Assembly (NCBI RefSeq): GCF_030053395.1
Contig: NZ_JASGBH010000001.1
Span: 1 to 64,000 of the forward strand
Direction: 5' to 3'
DNA length: 64,000 bases
Source of the DNA: Limnohabitans lacus
GTDB taxonomy: Bacteria; Pseudomonadota; Gammaproteobacteria; Burkholderiales; Burkholderiaceae_C
Under the pieces are notes generated by a model. It was given only the letters and a program-made list of their open reading frames with translations, searched no databases and was not told the DNA's origin. The position numbers and the translations under genes are program-made. This document shows positions 29,165 to 38,746 of the stretch, piece after piece. Position 1 is the first letter of the stretch. The number at the start of each line of letters is the position of its first letter.

Positions 29165-30160
29165 ATGCAATACGCCAATCTGGGCAAGAGCCCACTCAAA
29201 GTCTCCCGCCTGTGTTTGGGCACCATGATGTTTGCCGATCAAACGCCTTTGGACGAGGCGCGCAGCATCGTGGACCACGCCCTGGACATGGGCTGCAACT
29301 TCATCGACACCGCCGACGTCTACAGCCTGGGCCAATCCGAGGCGATGCTGGGGCAGTTGTTGCCAAGCCAGCGGCACCGCTGGGTGCTGGCCAGCAAAGT
29401 GGGCAATGCCATGTCGTCCTTGCCCAACGAAGGGCAGTACTCACGCAGCTGGGTGATGCGGGCCTGTGAGGGAAGCCTGCAGCGTTTGGGCACCGATCAC
29501 CTGGACATTTATTACCTGCACCGTGACTTCAACGGCATGCACCTGGAAGAGCCTTTGCGGGCCATCGAGGCCTTGCTGCGTGCAGGCAAGATCCGTTATT
29601 GGGGTGTTTCCAATTTCAGGGGCTGGCGCATCGCCGAGATGGTCCACATGGCCAAGCAGATGAACATGCCCGGGCCTGTGGTGTGCCAGCCTTATTACAA
29701 CCTGCTCAACCGCATGCCCGAGGTGGAAATTCTGGAAGCCTGCGGGCATCATGGTTTGGGCGTGGTGCCCTACAGTCCCATCGCCCGGGGCGTGTTGACG
29801 GGTAAATACGCCCCCGGCCAAGCGCCCCAAGAGGGCAGCCGCGCCGCTCGGGCGGACAAGCGCATTCTGGAGACCGAATTCCGGGAAGAGTCCTTGCAGA
29901 TTGCACAAACCCTGCGCCAGCACTGCGAGGGCAAAGGCGTCTCGCTGGCCCATTTCGCCACCGCTTGGGTGCTGGCCAATCGCCATGTGAGCGCCGTCAT
30001 CGCCGGCCCGCGCACGCTGGCGCAGTGGCAAGACTATGCCGGTGCGCTGGACGTGGTGATCACGCCGGAAGACGAGGCGCTCGTCAACCGTCTGGTGGCG
30101 CCAGGCCATCCCTCGACACCGGGCTACAACGACCCGTCTTATCCTTTGAATGGGCGTTGA
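29165..30160 (+). CDS. Aldo/keto reductase
   Basis: NADPH-dependent carbonyl reductase of the AKR superfamily; the physiological substrate is unknown. The ATG at 29165 (MQYANLGKSPLKVSRLCLG) gives 331 residues, typical. The catalytic tetrad can be placed: Asp and Tyr in FIDTADVYSLGQSE (about residues 46-53), Lys in WVLASKVGN (about 79) and His in DIYYLHRDF (about 119). The NADP-binding end of the barrel is AFATAWVLANRHVSAVIAGPRT-like near residue 285. It is a single gene, convergent with trhP with 5 bp between stops. Confidence 0.93.
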   Translation: MQYANLGKSPLKVSRLCLGTMMFADQTPLDEARSIVDHALDMGCNFIDTADVYSLGQSEAMLGQLLPSQRHRWVLASKVGNAMSSLPNEGQYSRSWVMRACEGSLQRLGTDHLDIYYLHRDFNGMHLEEPLRAIEALLRAGKIRYWGVSNFRGWRIAEMVHMAKQMNMPGPVVCQPYYNLLNRMPEVEILEACGHHGLGVVPYSPIARGVLTGKYAPGQAPQEGSRAARADKRILETEFREESLQIAQTLRQHCEGKGVSLAHFATAWVLANRHVSAVIAGPRTLAQWQDYAGALDVVITPEDEALVNRLVAPGHPSTPGYNDPSYPLNGR

Positions 30161-30165
30161 TCGCC

Positions 30166-31533
30166 TTAAAACATCCGTGCAATCAAAGCCCCATTGGCCG
30201 GGCCATCCATCGGGATCCACACTTTGTGCGGGCTGCCCGGTGCGACTTCGATGGTTTCGCCTTTTTCATTCTTCATCTGGGCCAGGGGCACTTTGCGGTT
30301 GCCGCTGGGGTGAATGATCTCGATCGTGTCGCCCACCGAAAATTTGTTCTTGGTCTCGACCAGCGCCCAGCCGTCTTGAGCGCTGCGCACCTCGCCCACG
30401 AACTGGCTGCGGTGGCCGACCGAGTGGCCGGTTTCGTAGTTTTGGTAGTCCTGCGCGGGGCGGCGCTCCAAAAAGCCCGAGGTGTAGCCGCGTGAAGCCA
30501 GGCCGTCGAGTTCGCTGATGAGTTCGGGGTTGAAGGGGCGACCGGCCACCGCGTCGTCGATGGCGCGGCGGTAGACCTGCGCGGTGCGGCTGACGTAATA
30601 CAGGCTCTTGGTGCGGCCTTCGATCTTGAGCGAATCCACACCGATCTTGACCAGGCGCTCGATCAGCTCGACCGCACGCAGGTCCTTGCTGTTCATGATG
30701 TAGGTGCCGTGCTCGTCTTCCATGATGGGCATGAGCGCACCGGGCCTGCCGGCTTCTTCGATCATGTAGACCTTGTCTGCGGCCGGGTGGCGCTGGCCGT
30801 CGCCGCAGGCCGAGAAGTTTTTCTCGGCGGCTTCTTGCTCTTGCTCGAAGCTGAAATCGCCGTCCATCTTGATGGGTTTGACTTCGCCGGAATCGGTCTC
30901 GTCGGTGGCCTCTTGTGTGCCGTAGGTCCAGCGGCAGGCATTGGTGCAGGTGCCTTGGTTGGGGTCTCGGCGGTTGAAGTAGCCCGAGAGCAGACAACGG
31001 CCCGAGTAGGCAATGCACAGGGCGCCGTGCACGAACACTTCGAGCTCCATGTCGGGGCATTCCTGGCGGATTTTTTCAACCTCGTCGAGACTCAACTCGC
31101 GTGACAAGATGATGCGGGCTACGCCCATTTTTTGCCAGAACTTCACGGCCGCCCAATTGACGGTGTTGGCTTGTACCGAGAGGTGAATCGGCATCTCGGG
31201 CCACTTTTCGCGCACCATCATGATCAGGCCGGGGTCGGCCATGATCAGCGCATCGGGCTTCATGGCGATCACCGGCTCGATGTCGCGCAAATAGGTGCGC
31301 ACCTTGTCGTTGTGCGGCAGCAAGTTGCTGGTGACAAAAAACTTTTTGCCACGGGCATGCGCCTCGGCAATGCCGATACCGATCTGTTCGAGCTTGAATT
31401 CGTTGTTGCGTGCCCGCAGGCTGTAGCGCGGCTGGCCTGCATAGATGGCATCGGCGCCAAAGTCGTAGGCGGCGCGCATTTTGTCGAGGGACCCGGCAGG
31501 CAATAAAAGTTCAGGAGATTTGATCGTTGTCAT
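30166..31533 (-). CDS. trhP: U32 peptidase-family tRNA hydroxylation protein TrhP (YegQ)
   Basis: YegQ-type members of the U32 family are now known as TrhP, which hydroxylates uridine 34 of several tRNAs in a prephenate-dependent way; older annotations call it a protease. 455 residues: an N-terminal barrel (ELLLPAGSLDKMRAAYDFGADAIYAG), LSVQANTVNWAAVKFW, the cysteine cluster ALCIAYSGRCLLSGYFNRRD with CTNACRW near residue 175-205 (probable Fe-S ligands) and a C-terminal beta domain ending in PMDGPANGALIARMF. It is a single gene on the minus strand, divergent from the monooxygenase gene (54 bp between starts). Confidence 0.93.
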   Translation of the reverse strand: MTTIKSPELLLPAGSLDKMRAAYDFGADAIYAGQPRYSLRARNNEFKLEQIGIGIAEAHARGKKFFVTSNLLPHNDKVRTYLRDIEPVIAMKPDALIMADPGLIMMVREKWPEMPIHLSVQANTVNWAAVKFWQKMGVARIILSRELSLDEVEKIRQECPDMELEVFVHGALCIAYSGRCLLSGYFNRRDPNQGTCTNACRWTYGTQEATDETDSGEVKPIKMDGDFSFEQEQEAAEKNFSACGDGQRHPAADKVYMIEEAGRPGALMPIMEDEHGTYIMNSKDLRAVELIERLVKIGVDSLKIEGRTKSLYYVSRTAQVYRRAIDDAVAGRPFNPELISELDGLASRGYTSGFLERRPAQDYQNYETGHSVGHRSQFVGEVRSAQDGWALVETKNKFSVGDTIEIIHPSGNRKVPLAQMKNEKGETIEVAPGSPHKVWIPMDGPANGALIARMF

Positions 31534-31587
31534 AGCCTTGGATTGTCCAATTTTTCAAGCCCGATCCGGTCGGGGCACAATTGACGC

Positions 31588-32775
31588 ATGACAAGAAATG
31601 AGCCCAAACAGGTGGTGATCGCAGGCGGTGGCATCGGCGGCTTGGCTGCGGCTTTGGCCTGTGCCCGCCAGGGCCTGCCTGTGCAGTTGCTCGAGCGCGC
31701 AGCGCAGCTGAGCGAGGTGGGCGCAGGCATCCAGATCGGCCCGAATGTGACGCGCATTTTGCAGGCCTGGGGGTTAACAGAGGCTTTGAGCCGTGTGGCG
31801 GCATTCCCCGAGCGTTTGCAAGCCCGCGATGCCCAGACCGGGCGGGTGCTGGGCAGCTTGCGCCTTGGTGAGCGTGCCCAGACCCTGTACGGTGCGCCTT
31901 ATGCCACCATCCACCGCGCCGATCTGCATGGCTTGCTGCTGCACGCCGCTCAGGCGGCGGGTGCTGGCGTGGCCTTGGGGCAGTCGGTCCATGGTTGGAC
32001 CGAGTCAGGTGAGGGCCTGGTTGTGCAAAGCGCCAGCGGTCAGGCTTGGCAGGCCGATGCCCTGATCGGTGCCGACGGCGTTTGGAGCGCGCTGCGCCAA
32101 CAATTGCTGGGCGATGCGCCGGCCCGTTTCACGGGGCACTTGGCTTTCAGGGCCTTGGTGCCGCAGGCCGATCTGCCATCGGCCTTGCGCACACAAGAGG
32201 TGACGGTTTGGATGGGGCCGCGCTTGCACGTGGTGCATTACCCGGTGCGGGCTGGGCAAGCGCTCAACATCATCGTCATCGTGCATGGTGACAAACCCAC
32301 CGATCCCAAGGATTGGGACCACGCCGGACACGCCGACACCTTGATGCAGGCCATGGGCCCTGTGGGCGCCGATTTGCGACAGCGTTTGGAGGCCATCCCC
32401 GCGTGGCGTTTGTGGGCCTTGCACGACCGTGCGCCCGTGAGCGCGGCCAGCCAGATGGCGCAAGGCCGTGTGGCCTTGCTGGGCGACGCCGCGCACCCGA
32501 TGCGGCCCTATCTGGCGCAAGGCGCAGGCATGGCCATCGAAGACGCGCAGGTCCTGGCGCAATGCCTAGCGCAGGGCGCAGGCAGCGTGTCGCAGCGTTT
32601 GCATTCCTATGCCGATCAGCGTTGGACCCGTAACGCCCGCGTGCAGGCCCGGGCGATCCGCAATGGGCAAATTTTCCACGCTACCGGCCCCGTGGCTTGG
32701 GGACGCAACCTGTCGATGCGGCTCATGGGTGAACGCTTGATGGATGTGCCTTGGCTCTACAGCGGCAAGGTATAG
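31588..32775 (+). CDS. FAD-dependent monooxygenase (salicylate hydroxylase-like)
   Basis: 395-residue class A flavoprotein monooxygenase. The N-terminal FAD motif is VVIAGGGIGGLAAALAC (about 9-25), the conserved DG-type segment is ALIGADGVWSALR near 155, and the second FAD motif is VALLGDAAHPMRPYLAQG (near 290) with QGAGMAIEDAQVLA. The similarity is greatest to salicylate/3-hydroxybenzoate hydroxylase-type enzymes, but substrate residues cannot be assigned. It lies next to, and convergent with, the molybdenum hydroxylase genes. The pair could belong to aromatic or N-heterocycle breakdown; this is inference from neighbourhood only. Confidence 0.9.
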   Translation: MTRNEPKQVVIAGGGIGGLAAALACARQGLPVQLLERAAQLSEVGAGIQIGPNVTRILQAWGLTEALSRVAAFPERLQARDAQTGRVLGSLRLGERAQTLYGAPYATIHRADLHGLLLHAAQAAGAGVALGQSVHGWTESGEGLVVQSASGQAWQADALIGADGVWSALRQQLLGDAPARFTGHLAFRALVPQADLPSALRTQEVTVWMGPRLHVVHYPVRAGQALNIIVIVHGDKPTDPKDWDHAGHADTLMQAMGPVGADLRQRLEAIPAWRLWALHDRAPVSAASQMAQGRVALLGDAAHPMRPYLAQGAGMAIEDAQVLAQCLAQGAGSVSQRLHSYADQRWTRNARVQARAIRNGQIFHATGPVAWGRNLSMRLMGERLMDVPWLYSGKV

Positions 32776-32805
32776 GTCGGCACTCACAGAGTCCGACATG
32801 GGCTT

Positions 32806-35070
32806 TTAAACCACCAGCGGCAAAGCCCTTAGCCGTTTGCCCGTCAACGCAAACAAGGCATTGCTCACGGCAGGTGCAAGCGGCGGCACGGCCGGTTCGC
32901 CCACGCCTGCGGGCGCACGCTCGCTGGGCACGATGTGGGTTTCCACTTGCGGGGCCTGGCTGAGCGTGACCATGGGGTAGCTGGAGAAGTTGCTTTGCTT
33001 GACCACGCCGCCCACGATGTCGATTTGGCCGTACAGGGCGGCACTCAGGCCATAGAGCACGCTGCTTTCCACTTGCTGGGCCACGGTGTCGGGGTTGACC
33101 ACGGTGCCGCAGTCGATGGCGCAGACCACGCGGTGCACGCGAATCTGGCCTTTGTCCAGAGACACCTCGGCCACTTGGGCGGTGATCGAGCCAAAGGACT
33201 CGTGCAGCGCGATGCCCCGCGCACGACCTGCAGGCAGCGGCTGGCCCCAGCCGGCTTTGTCAGCGGCCAGTTTCAACACCGCAGCGTAGCGCGGCGCGTC
33301 TTTGAGCCAGTTCAGGCGGAAGGCCAGCGGGTCCTGTTGGGTGGCCGCGGCCATTTCGTCGATGAAGCTTTCCGAGAAGAAGGCATTGTGCGAATGGCCC
33401 ACTGAGCGCCAGAAGCCCACGGGCACGCCGGACTTCGTGAACACATGGCTCATGTGCTGGCTGGCAAAGCCGTAGGGCAGGTCGAACAGGCCTTCGGAGG
33501 CGGTCTTGTCGGGCATGTCGATGGGGCCCGACAGCATGGGCACGGCACGGGCCATCCAGCGCGGGGTGATGGCGTCACCGGCGGACTTGATGCGCAAGCT
33601 GGTGACTTCGCCTTTGTCCAGCGAGGCCTGGAACTTGGCCAGGTGCATGGGGCGGTAAAAGTCGTGCGTCATGTCTTCTTCGCGCGACCAGCTCAGCTGC
33701 ACCGGGCTGCCTTCGCAGGCTTTGGCCACTTGCACGGCCTGGCCCACAAAGTCGACTTCGAGCCTGCGGCCAAAACCGCCGCCCAAAAGCGTCACGTGCA
33801 CCGTCACTTGGTCGGTTTTGACACCGGCCACTTTGGCCGCCATGTCACGCGCCATTTGCGGCACCTGGGTGGGGGCCCAGAGTTCCACGCGCCCGTCTTT
33901 GAAGAGCGCCGTGCAGTTCATCGGCTCCATCGTGGCGTGGGCCAGATAGGGGGCTTGGTAGAGCGCGTCCATGCGGGTGGTGGCCGCTTTTTCGGCCTGA
34001 ACGGGCACACCTTGCTCGTGGAAGGTGAAGCCGCTTTCGGTGTTCAGTGCCTTGAGCAAATTGGCTTGGATGGTGGCGGTCTCGAGCGCGCCAGAACTGG
34101 GCGCTTGCCACTGCACTTGCACCGCTTCTGCGCCCTGGCGTGCATGCCAGGTGCTTTGGCCCACCACCGCCAGACCGGCGGTGCCGCCGCCCCAAGCGTC
34201 AAGCGGTACCACTTTGGACACGCCCTTGAGGGCCAATGCCGCTTTCGTGTCCGTGGATGCGGCGCTGCCGCCCAAGATCGGGCTCATCTTCACAGCGGCA
34301 AACAGCATGCCGGGCAAGCGCACATCCAGCCCAAACTGGGCTTGACCTGTGACTTTGGCCGGGATGTCGGTGCGGGCGGTGGCTTGGCCGATCAGCTTCC
34401 AGTCCTTGCGGGCTTTGGGTGTGATGTTTGGGGGCGTGCTGCCTGCAGCACCTGAGGCCATCTCGCCAAAGTGAGCGGTTTTGCCCGAAGCGTGTTTCAG
34501 CACGCCTTGGCTGATGCCGATCTCGCTGGCGGGCACTTTCCAAGCGCCAGCGGCCGCTTGCAGCAAGCTGGCGCGGGCTGTGGCTGCGGCCATGCGCAGC
34601 GGGTCCCACAGGTCGGCGATGGTGGACGAGCCGCCGGTGGCGTTCAGACCCAATTCGCGGGCCAGCTTGCCCACGACCCATTCGGCCATTTTGATTTGGG
34701 TGGGCTTGTGCTCGCCTTCGCTGTCCAGCGGGTGGAAGGGCAGGCTGGCCACCAGCATGGCCACGTTGCCGTAAATGCTGTCGGCACCGGCTTGCTCCAA
34801 GCGCACTTTGGCCAGAGGCACATCCAGTTCTTCGGCCACCAGCATGGCCAAAGCCGTGTGGATGCCCTGGCCCATTTCGCTGCGCGGCATGGCCAAGACC
34901 ACAGCGCCGTCTTTGGCGATTTTGATCCAGCCGTTCAGGGCCACATCGCCTTCGGTTTTGAGCATCAGCTCGGGCGAGCCCATGCGCGAGCGGGCGGGCA
35001 TCACGCCCCAGCCTACCACCAAGGCACCGGTGGCGCCCAAGGCGCTCAAGATCCAGGTACGGCGTTTCAT
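32806..35070 (-). CDS. Molybdopterin-binding aldehyde/isoquinoline oxidoreductase, large subunit (IorB-like)
   Basis: Large subunit of a xanthine dehydrogenase-family hydroxylase with the molybdenum cofactor; partner of the 2Fe-2S protein encoded just upstream. The ATG at 35070 gives 754 residues, the length of IorB-type proteins. It starts with a twin-arginine-like signal ([20 protein letters not shown]), so export of the folded complex by Tat is likely. Cofactor-binding segments seen include [40 protein letters not shown] (glycine loop) and [19 protein letters not shown] at the end with the conserved Glu. A cytochrome c subunit that often accepts the electrons is not nearby. The substrate is unknown. 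Confidence 0.92.
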   Translation of the reverse strand: MKRRTWILSALGATGALVVGWGVMPARSRMGSPELMLKTEGDVALNGWIKIAKDGAVVLAMPRSEMGQGIHTALAMLVAEELDVPLAKVRLEQAGADSIYGNVAMLVASLPFHPLDSEGEHKPTQIKMAEWVVGKLARELGLNATGGSSTIADLWDPLRMAAATARASLLQAAAGAWKVPASEIGISQGVLKHASGKTAHFGEMASGAAGSTPPNITPKARKDWKLIGQATARTDIPAKVTGQAQFGLDVRLPGMLFAAVKMSPILGGSAASTDTKAALALKGVSKVVPLDAWGGGTAGLAVVGQSTWHARQGAEAVQVQWQAPSSGALETATIQANLLKALNTESGFTFHEQGVPVQAEKAATTRMDALYQAPYLAHATMEPMNCTALFKDGRVELWAPTQVPQMARDMAAKVAGVKTDQVTVHVTLLGGGFGRRLEVDFVGQAVQVAKACEGSPVQLSWSREEDMTHDFYRPMHLAKFQASLDKGEVTSLRIKSAGDAITPRWMARAVPMLSGPIDMPDKTASEGLFDLPYGFASQHMSHVFTKSGVPVGFWRSVGHSHNAFFSESFIDEMAAATQQDPLAFRLNWLKDAPRYAAVLKLAADKAGWGQPLPAGRARGIALHESFGSITAQVAEVSLDKGQIRVHRVVCAIDCGTVVNPDTVAQQVESSVLYGLSAALYGQIDIVGGVVKQSNFSSYPMVTLSQAPQVETHIVPSERAPAGVGEPAVPPLAPAVSNALFALTGKRLRALPLVV

Positions 35071-35531
35071 GCGGCACCGCCTTTCTTCATGGCAGCTGCA
35101 CGGTGGATGGCGGCGCGCACGCGCTGGTACGTGCCGCAGCGGCACAGATTGCTCATGGCCGCATCGATGTCGGCATCGGTCGGCTGGGGTTTTTTGTCCA
35201 GCAAGGCGGCAGCGGCCATCAGCATGCCGCTTTGGCAGTAGCCGCATTGCGGCACTTGCTCGGCGATCCACGCCGCTTGCAAGGGGTGGGGTTGATCGGC
35301 GGTGCCCAAAGACTCGATGGTTTTGATTTTTTGATTCGCCACGGCAGACACCGGCATCACGCACGAGCGCACAGGCTGGCCGTCCACATGCACCGTGCAG
35401 GCACCGCAAGCGGCCACGCCGCAGCCGAATTTGGTGCCTGTCAGGTTCAGTTCATCGCGCAGCACCCACAGCAAAGGCATGCTGGGGTCGGCGTTGGTGC
35501 TTCGGCTTTGGCCGTTGATGTGCAGTTCCAC
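35067..35531 (-). CDS. 2Fe-2S subunit of molybdenum hydroxylase (IorA-like)
   Basis: Small electron-transfer subunit, 154 residues. The plant-type [2Fe-2S] ligands are Cys37, Cys42, Cys45 and Cys57 ([16 protein letters not shown]); the helical second cluster ligands are Cys96, Cys99, Cys130 and Cys132 (CGYCQSG ... LCRCGTY). Its stop overlaps the start of the large subunit by 4 bp (ATGA), so the two are made together. Family knowledge: passes electrons from the Mo site outward to a cytochrome or other acceptor. Confidence 0.95.
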   Translation of the reverse strand: MELHINGQSRSTNADPSMPLLWVLRDELNLTGTKFGCGVAACGACTVHVDGQPVRSCVMPVSAVANQKIKTIESLGTADQPHPLQAAWIAEQVPQCGYCQSGMLMAAAALLDKKPQPTDADIDAAMSNLCRCGTYQRVRAAIHRAAAMKKGGAA

Positions 35532-35608
35532 GGGGTCTCCTCAAAAAGATTTCAGGCGATGGTAGTGCAAAAGGTCACAACGGCTTTGTCACCCCCGTGT
35601 GCGCAGGA

Positions 35609-35923
35609 TCACACCGTGGTGTTCAGCGGCGGCAGGCCTTGGCGCTGTCGTGCCCGCTGGCAGGCATCGCTGCCTTCTTCAAACTCCCGGCAAGGGGAGG
35701 GGCGCCACTCGTAAATGCCGCAGGTGGCCTTCTCGCCAATGCGCCCGTAAAGCGCGGCGCAGCGCGGCGGGCTATGGTCGGTGCCGCGCATGCGGCAGGT
35801 GTGCTCGGTGATGGGCGAGGCCAAGCCCGCAGGCACCGAGCCGCCACCTTCTTCGTACTCGTACACAGAAAAGTCCACGCGGAAACTCGCGCAGCAAGCG
35901 CCGCAGCTGGTGCAGGCGGACAT
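35609..35923 (-). CDS. YkgJ-family cysteine cluster protein
   Basis: 104 residues. The N-terminal CTSCGACC (Cys4, 7, 10, 11) matches the CxxCxxCC pattern of the YkgJ/UPF0153 zinc- or iron-binding cluster family, with further Cys in HTCRMRG, RCAALYG, ATCGIYEWRPSPCREF. Metal binding is expected; the function of the family is not established. It follows argF on the minus strand by 1 bp, so it may be in the arg transcript. Confidence 0.88.
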   Translation of the reverse strand: MSACTSCGACCASFRVDFSVYEYEEGGGSVPAGLASPITEHTCRMRGTDHSPPRCAALYGRIGEKATCGIYEWRPSPCREFEEGSDACQRARQRQGLPPLNTTV

Positions 35924-35924
35924 G

Positions 35925-36863
35925 TCAGGCGTTCACACGGCCCAGCAGCAAGAACTCCATCAGCGCTTTTTGCACATGCATGCGGTTCTCGGCTTCGTCC
36001 CACACGACCGATTGCGGACCGTCGATGACTTCGGCGCTGACTTCTTCGCCGCGATGGGCGGGAAGGCAGTGCATGAACAGGGCATCGGGCTTGGCCACTT
36101 GCATCATGGCCTCGTCCACGCACCAGTTGGCGAAGGCTTTCTTGCGTGCTTCGTTTTCGGCTTCGTAACCCATGCTGGTCCACACGTCGGTGGTGACCAG
36201 GTCGGCACCACGGCAAGCTTCCAGCGGGTCGTTGAAGACCTTGAAGTTGCCCGTTCCCTTGAGGGCGGCCACGCTTTCATTGACTTCGTAGCCGCTGGGC
36301 GTGCTCAGGTGCACGGTGAAGCCCAGCAGCTCGGCCGCTTGCAGCCAGGTGTTGGCCATGTTGTTGCCATCGCCCACCCAGGCGACCACTTTGCCCTGGA
36401 TGGAGCCACGGTGCTCGATGAAGGTGAAGATGTCGGCCAGGATCTGGCAGGGGTGGAACTCATTGGTCAGGCCGTTGATGACGGGCACGCGCGAGTGCGC
36501 GGCAAAACGGTCGATCTTGTCTTGCCCATACGTGCGGATCATCACAAGGTCGGTCATGCGGCTGATGACGCGGGCGCTGTCTTCGATGGGCTCGGAGCGG
36601 CCCAACTGGCTGTCGCCGGTGGTCAGATGCACCACCGAGCCGCCCAGTTGGTACATGCCCGCTTCAAAGCTCACACGCGTGCGTGTGCTGGCTTTTTCAA
36701 AAATCATCGCCAGCGTTCGGTCGGCCAGCGGGTGGTACTTTTCGTAGGCTTTGAACTTGCGCTTGATTTCGGCCGCGCGTGCAAACAGGTGCGCGTATTC
36801 GTCTGCGCTCAGGTCGGTGAACTGCAGGTAATGCCGGATGGCGTTGGGCTGGGGCGTGCTCAT
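35925..36863 (-). CDS. argF: Ornithine carbamoyltransferase
   Basis: Makes citrulline from ornithine and carbamoyl phosphate in arginine synthesis. The ATG at 36863 (MSTPQPNAIRHYLQFTDLS) gives 312 residues. Carbamoyl-phosphate motif STRTR is at 59-63; HPCQILADI near 139; the ornithine-binding Cys region is FMHCLPAHRGEEV near 270. The start overlaps the argD stop by 4 bp (ATGA), so argD-argF are coupled. Confidence 0.98.
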   Translation of the reverse strand: MSTPQPNAIRHYLQFTDLSADEYAHLFARAAEIKRKFKAYEKYHPLADRTLAMIFEKASTRTRVSFEAGMYQLGGSVVHLTTGDSQLGRSEPIEDSARVISRMTDLVMIRTYGQDKIDRFAAHSRVPVINGLTNEFHPCQILADIFTFIEHRGSIQGKVVAWVGDGNNMANTWLQAAELLGFTVHLSTPSGYEVNESVAALKGTGNFKVFNDPLEACRGADLVTTDVWTSMGYEAENEARKKAFANWCVDEAMMQVAKPDALFMHCLPAHRGEEVSAEVIDGPQSVVWDEAENRMHVQKALMEFLLLGRVNA

Positions 36864-38062
36864 GCTTGTTCTGCTAAAAACGCTTGGATCAGCGGCAAGA
36901 GGATGGCCAGCACCTCGTCCGCTTCGGCGGTGGTCATGATCAGCGGAGGCAAGAGGCGCACCACGGTGTCGGCGGTCACGTTGATGATCAGACCCGCGTC
37001 GGCCGCTTGCTTGAGCAAAACACCGCAGGGGCGATCGAATTCGATACCGATCATCAGGCCTTGGCCACGGATCTCCTTGACGCCCTTTCGGCCGCCCAAG
37101 GCAGCGCTCAGTTTCTCGTGGAAGTGGGCGCCAAGGCGTGCCGCGTTGTCCAGCAGGCCATCTTTTTCCATGATGCGGATGGTTTCCACGCCCGCACGCA
37201 TGGCCAGCGGGTTGCCGCCAAAGGTGGTGCCATGGTTGCCGGGCTGGAAGATGTTGGCGGCCTTGGGGCCAGCTACCACAGCGCCAATCGGCACGCCCGA
37301 GCCCAGACCTTTGGCCAAGGGCATGACGTCGGGCACGATGCCGGCCCACTGGTGTGCAAACCACTTGCCCGTGCGTCCAATGCCGCACTGCACTTCGTCG
37401 ATCATCAAGAGCCAGTCTTGCTGGTCGCACAGGGCGCGCACTTCGCGCAGGTAATCGGCACGCATCGGGTTGATGCCGCCTTCGCCTTGGATCGTTTCAA
37501 AAAACACGGCCACGACATCGGGGTCGTTGAGGGTGGCTTTCTTCAAAGCCTCGATGTCGTTGAGGGGCACCCGCACAAAACCTTCGAGCATGGGGCCAAA
37601 GCCCTGCTGCAGTTTCACATTGGCCGTGGCGCTGAGTGTGGCGATGCTGCGGCCGTGGAAGGCTTTTTCGTACACGACGATTTTGGGGTTGGTGATGCCC
37701 TTGTCGTGGCCGAACTTGCGCGCCAGCTTGATGGCCGCTTCGTTGGCTTCCAGACCCGAGTTGCAAAAGAACACGTTCGTCATGCCCGACAGCTCCACCA
37801 ACTTGGCCGCAAGCACTTCGGCATTGGGCACGTGGAAGTAGTTGCAGGTGTGGATGATCTTGCCGATCTGGTCTTGCAGCGCTGGCGCGAATTCGGGGTG
37901 GTTGTGCCCCAGCGTGTTCACGGCGATGCCGGCCAAAGCATCCAGGTACTCCTTGCCATTGACGTCCCAGACTCGGCAACCCTGGCCATGGCTGAGTGCG
38001 ATCGGCAGTCGGCCATAGGTGTTCATGAGGTGCGGTGAGGCGGCTTCAATGAAAGCGGGCAT
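36860..38062 (-). CDS. argD: Acetylornithine aminotransferase
   Basis: PLP aminotransferase that makes N-acetylornithine from N-acetylglutamate semialdehyde; in many bacteria it also serves lysine synthesis. The ATG at 38062 (MPAFIEAASPHLMNTYGRL) gives 400 residues. Seen: FFCNSGLEANEAAIKLARKFG (phosphate-binding), LLMIDEVQCGIGRTG with the PLP-binding Asp, and the Schiff-base Lys in MPLAKGLGSGVPIGA. It is divergent from the DUF3579 gene, with 187 bp between starts; the TCTTATATAAGA palindrome lies in that gap. Confidence 0.98.
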   Translation of the reverse strand: MPAFIEAASPHLMNTYGRLPIALSHGQGCRVWDVNGKEYLDALAGIAVNTLGHNHPEFAPALQDQIGKIIHTCNYFHVPNAEVLAAKLVELSGMTNVFFCNSGLEANEAAIKLARKFGHDKGITNPKIVVYEKAFHGRSIATLSATANVKLQQGFGPMLEGFVRVPLNDIEALKKATLNDPDVVAVFFETIQGEGGINPMRADYLREVRALCDQQDWLLMIDEVQCGIGRTGKWFAHQWAGIVPDVMPLAKGLGSGVPIGAVVAGPKAANIFQPGNHGTTFGGNPLAMRAGVETIRIMEKDGLLDNAARLGAHFHEKLSAALGGRKGVKEIRGQGLMIGIEFDRPCGVLLKQAADAGLIINVTADTVVRLLPPLIMTTAEADEVLAILLPLIQAFLAEQA

Positions 38063-38166
38063 GCGTGAACTCCAAAAATAAAAATCGGCCCAACGAAGAG
38101 GGCCGCTGAAACGAGATTTTAGAGGCAGTTTCATGACGGACCGAAGACGGCTGTCACAGCTTTAAA

Positions 38167-38185
38167 GTCTTATATAAGATACAAT
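38167..38185 (+). promoter_or_regulatory. Second copy of GntR-type palindrome abutting a -10 box
   Basis: TCTTATATAAGA at 38168-38179 is followed immediately by TACAAT (38180-38185). A 15-bp core, GTCTTATATAAGATA, is identical to that in the gntR promoter, where the palindrome also abuts the -10. It lies 65 bp before the DUF3579 start and 105 bp before argD (divergent). No good -35 hexamer is seen, which might mean activation or only weak basal activity. Confidence 0.6.
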
Positions 38186-38249
38186 ACTCGGGTAAACCAG
38201 TGCTCGGCGATCCCGGTCACTGGAAAGTCTTCATTCACACCTCTATCCG

Positions 38250-38570
38250 ATGGTTTCCAACAACGCCAAAGAAGTGTTCATCCAGGGCATCACCCAGGAT
38301 GGCAGAACATTCAGGCCCAGCGACTGGGCCGAACGATTGGCAGGCGTCATGAGCCCATTTCGCCCCGGCGGCGCCAGCCCCGGCAGCCACCTGAGCTATT
38401 CCCCCTGGTGCATCCCCACCACATTGGGCGGCGTCAAATGCGTCGTGGTGCACAGCGACTTGCGCGACTACGACGTCATGGCCTGGGACTTCGTCATGAA
38501 CTTCGCCCGCGACAATGGCCTGCAACTGGCCGAAGCCTGCTTGCTGCCCGATCCGCCGCCGGCCAAATAA
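38250..38570 (+). CDS. DUF3579 domain protein
   Basis: 106 residues, matching the short DUF3579 proteins of Betaproteobacteria in length and sequence (EVFIQGITQDGRTFRPSDWAERL, YSPWCIPTTLGGVKCVVV, DLRDYDVMAWDFVMNFARDN). Function is unknown. Its place next to argD-argF and rpsT is conserved in related genomes as far as I recall. The upstream region carries the same palindrome as the GntR regulator's promoter, linking it to that regulon by inference. The gene ends 9 bp before a terminator that is one arm of a nested palindrome. Confidence 0.85.
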   Translation: MVSNNAKEVFIQGITQDGRTFRPSDWAERLAGVMSPFRPGGASPGSHLSYSPWCIPTTLGGVKCVVVHSDLRDYDVMAWDFVMNFARDNGLQLAEACLLPDPPPAK

Positions 38571-38583
38571 TCCCACCTACGAA

Positions 38584-38610
38584 ACCAAACCGCCTTCGGG
38601 CGGTTTTTGT
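38584..38610 (+). terminator. Terminator of the DUF3579 gene (left arm of palindrome)
   Basis: AACCGCC (38588-38594) pairs with GGCGGTT (38599-38605) closed by a TTCG loop, followed by a T-run (TTTTTGTTT) on the plus strand. Confidence 0.85.
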
Positions 38611-38719
38611 TTGCGTACCGTTGAGCAGGAGGGGCGTGTTGGCGGGCGACGATTTTATGAGCTTGCGAATCATGAGGAGCCCGCCAACACGCCCCTCCTG
38701 CGGTGCTTGAATAGCCCAT

Positions 38720-38746
38720 AAAAAAACCGCCCGAAGGCGGTTTGGT
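38720..38746 (-). terminator. Terminator of rpsT (right arm of palindrome)
   Basis: The same hairpin inverted, with the T-run on the minus strand (AAAAAAA at 38720-38726 on the plus strand), about 75 bp after the rpsT stop. Confidence 0.8.
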
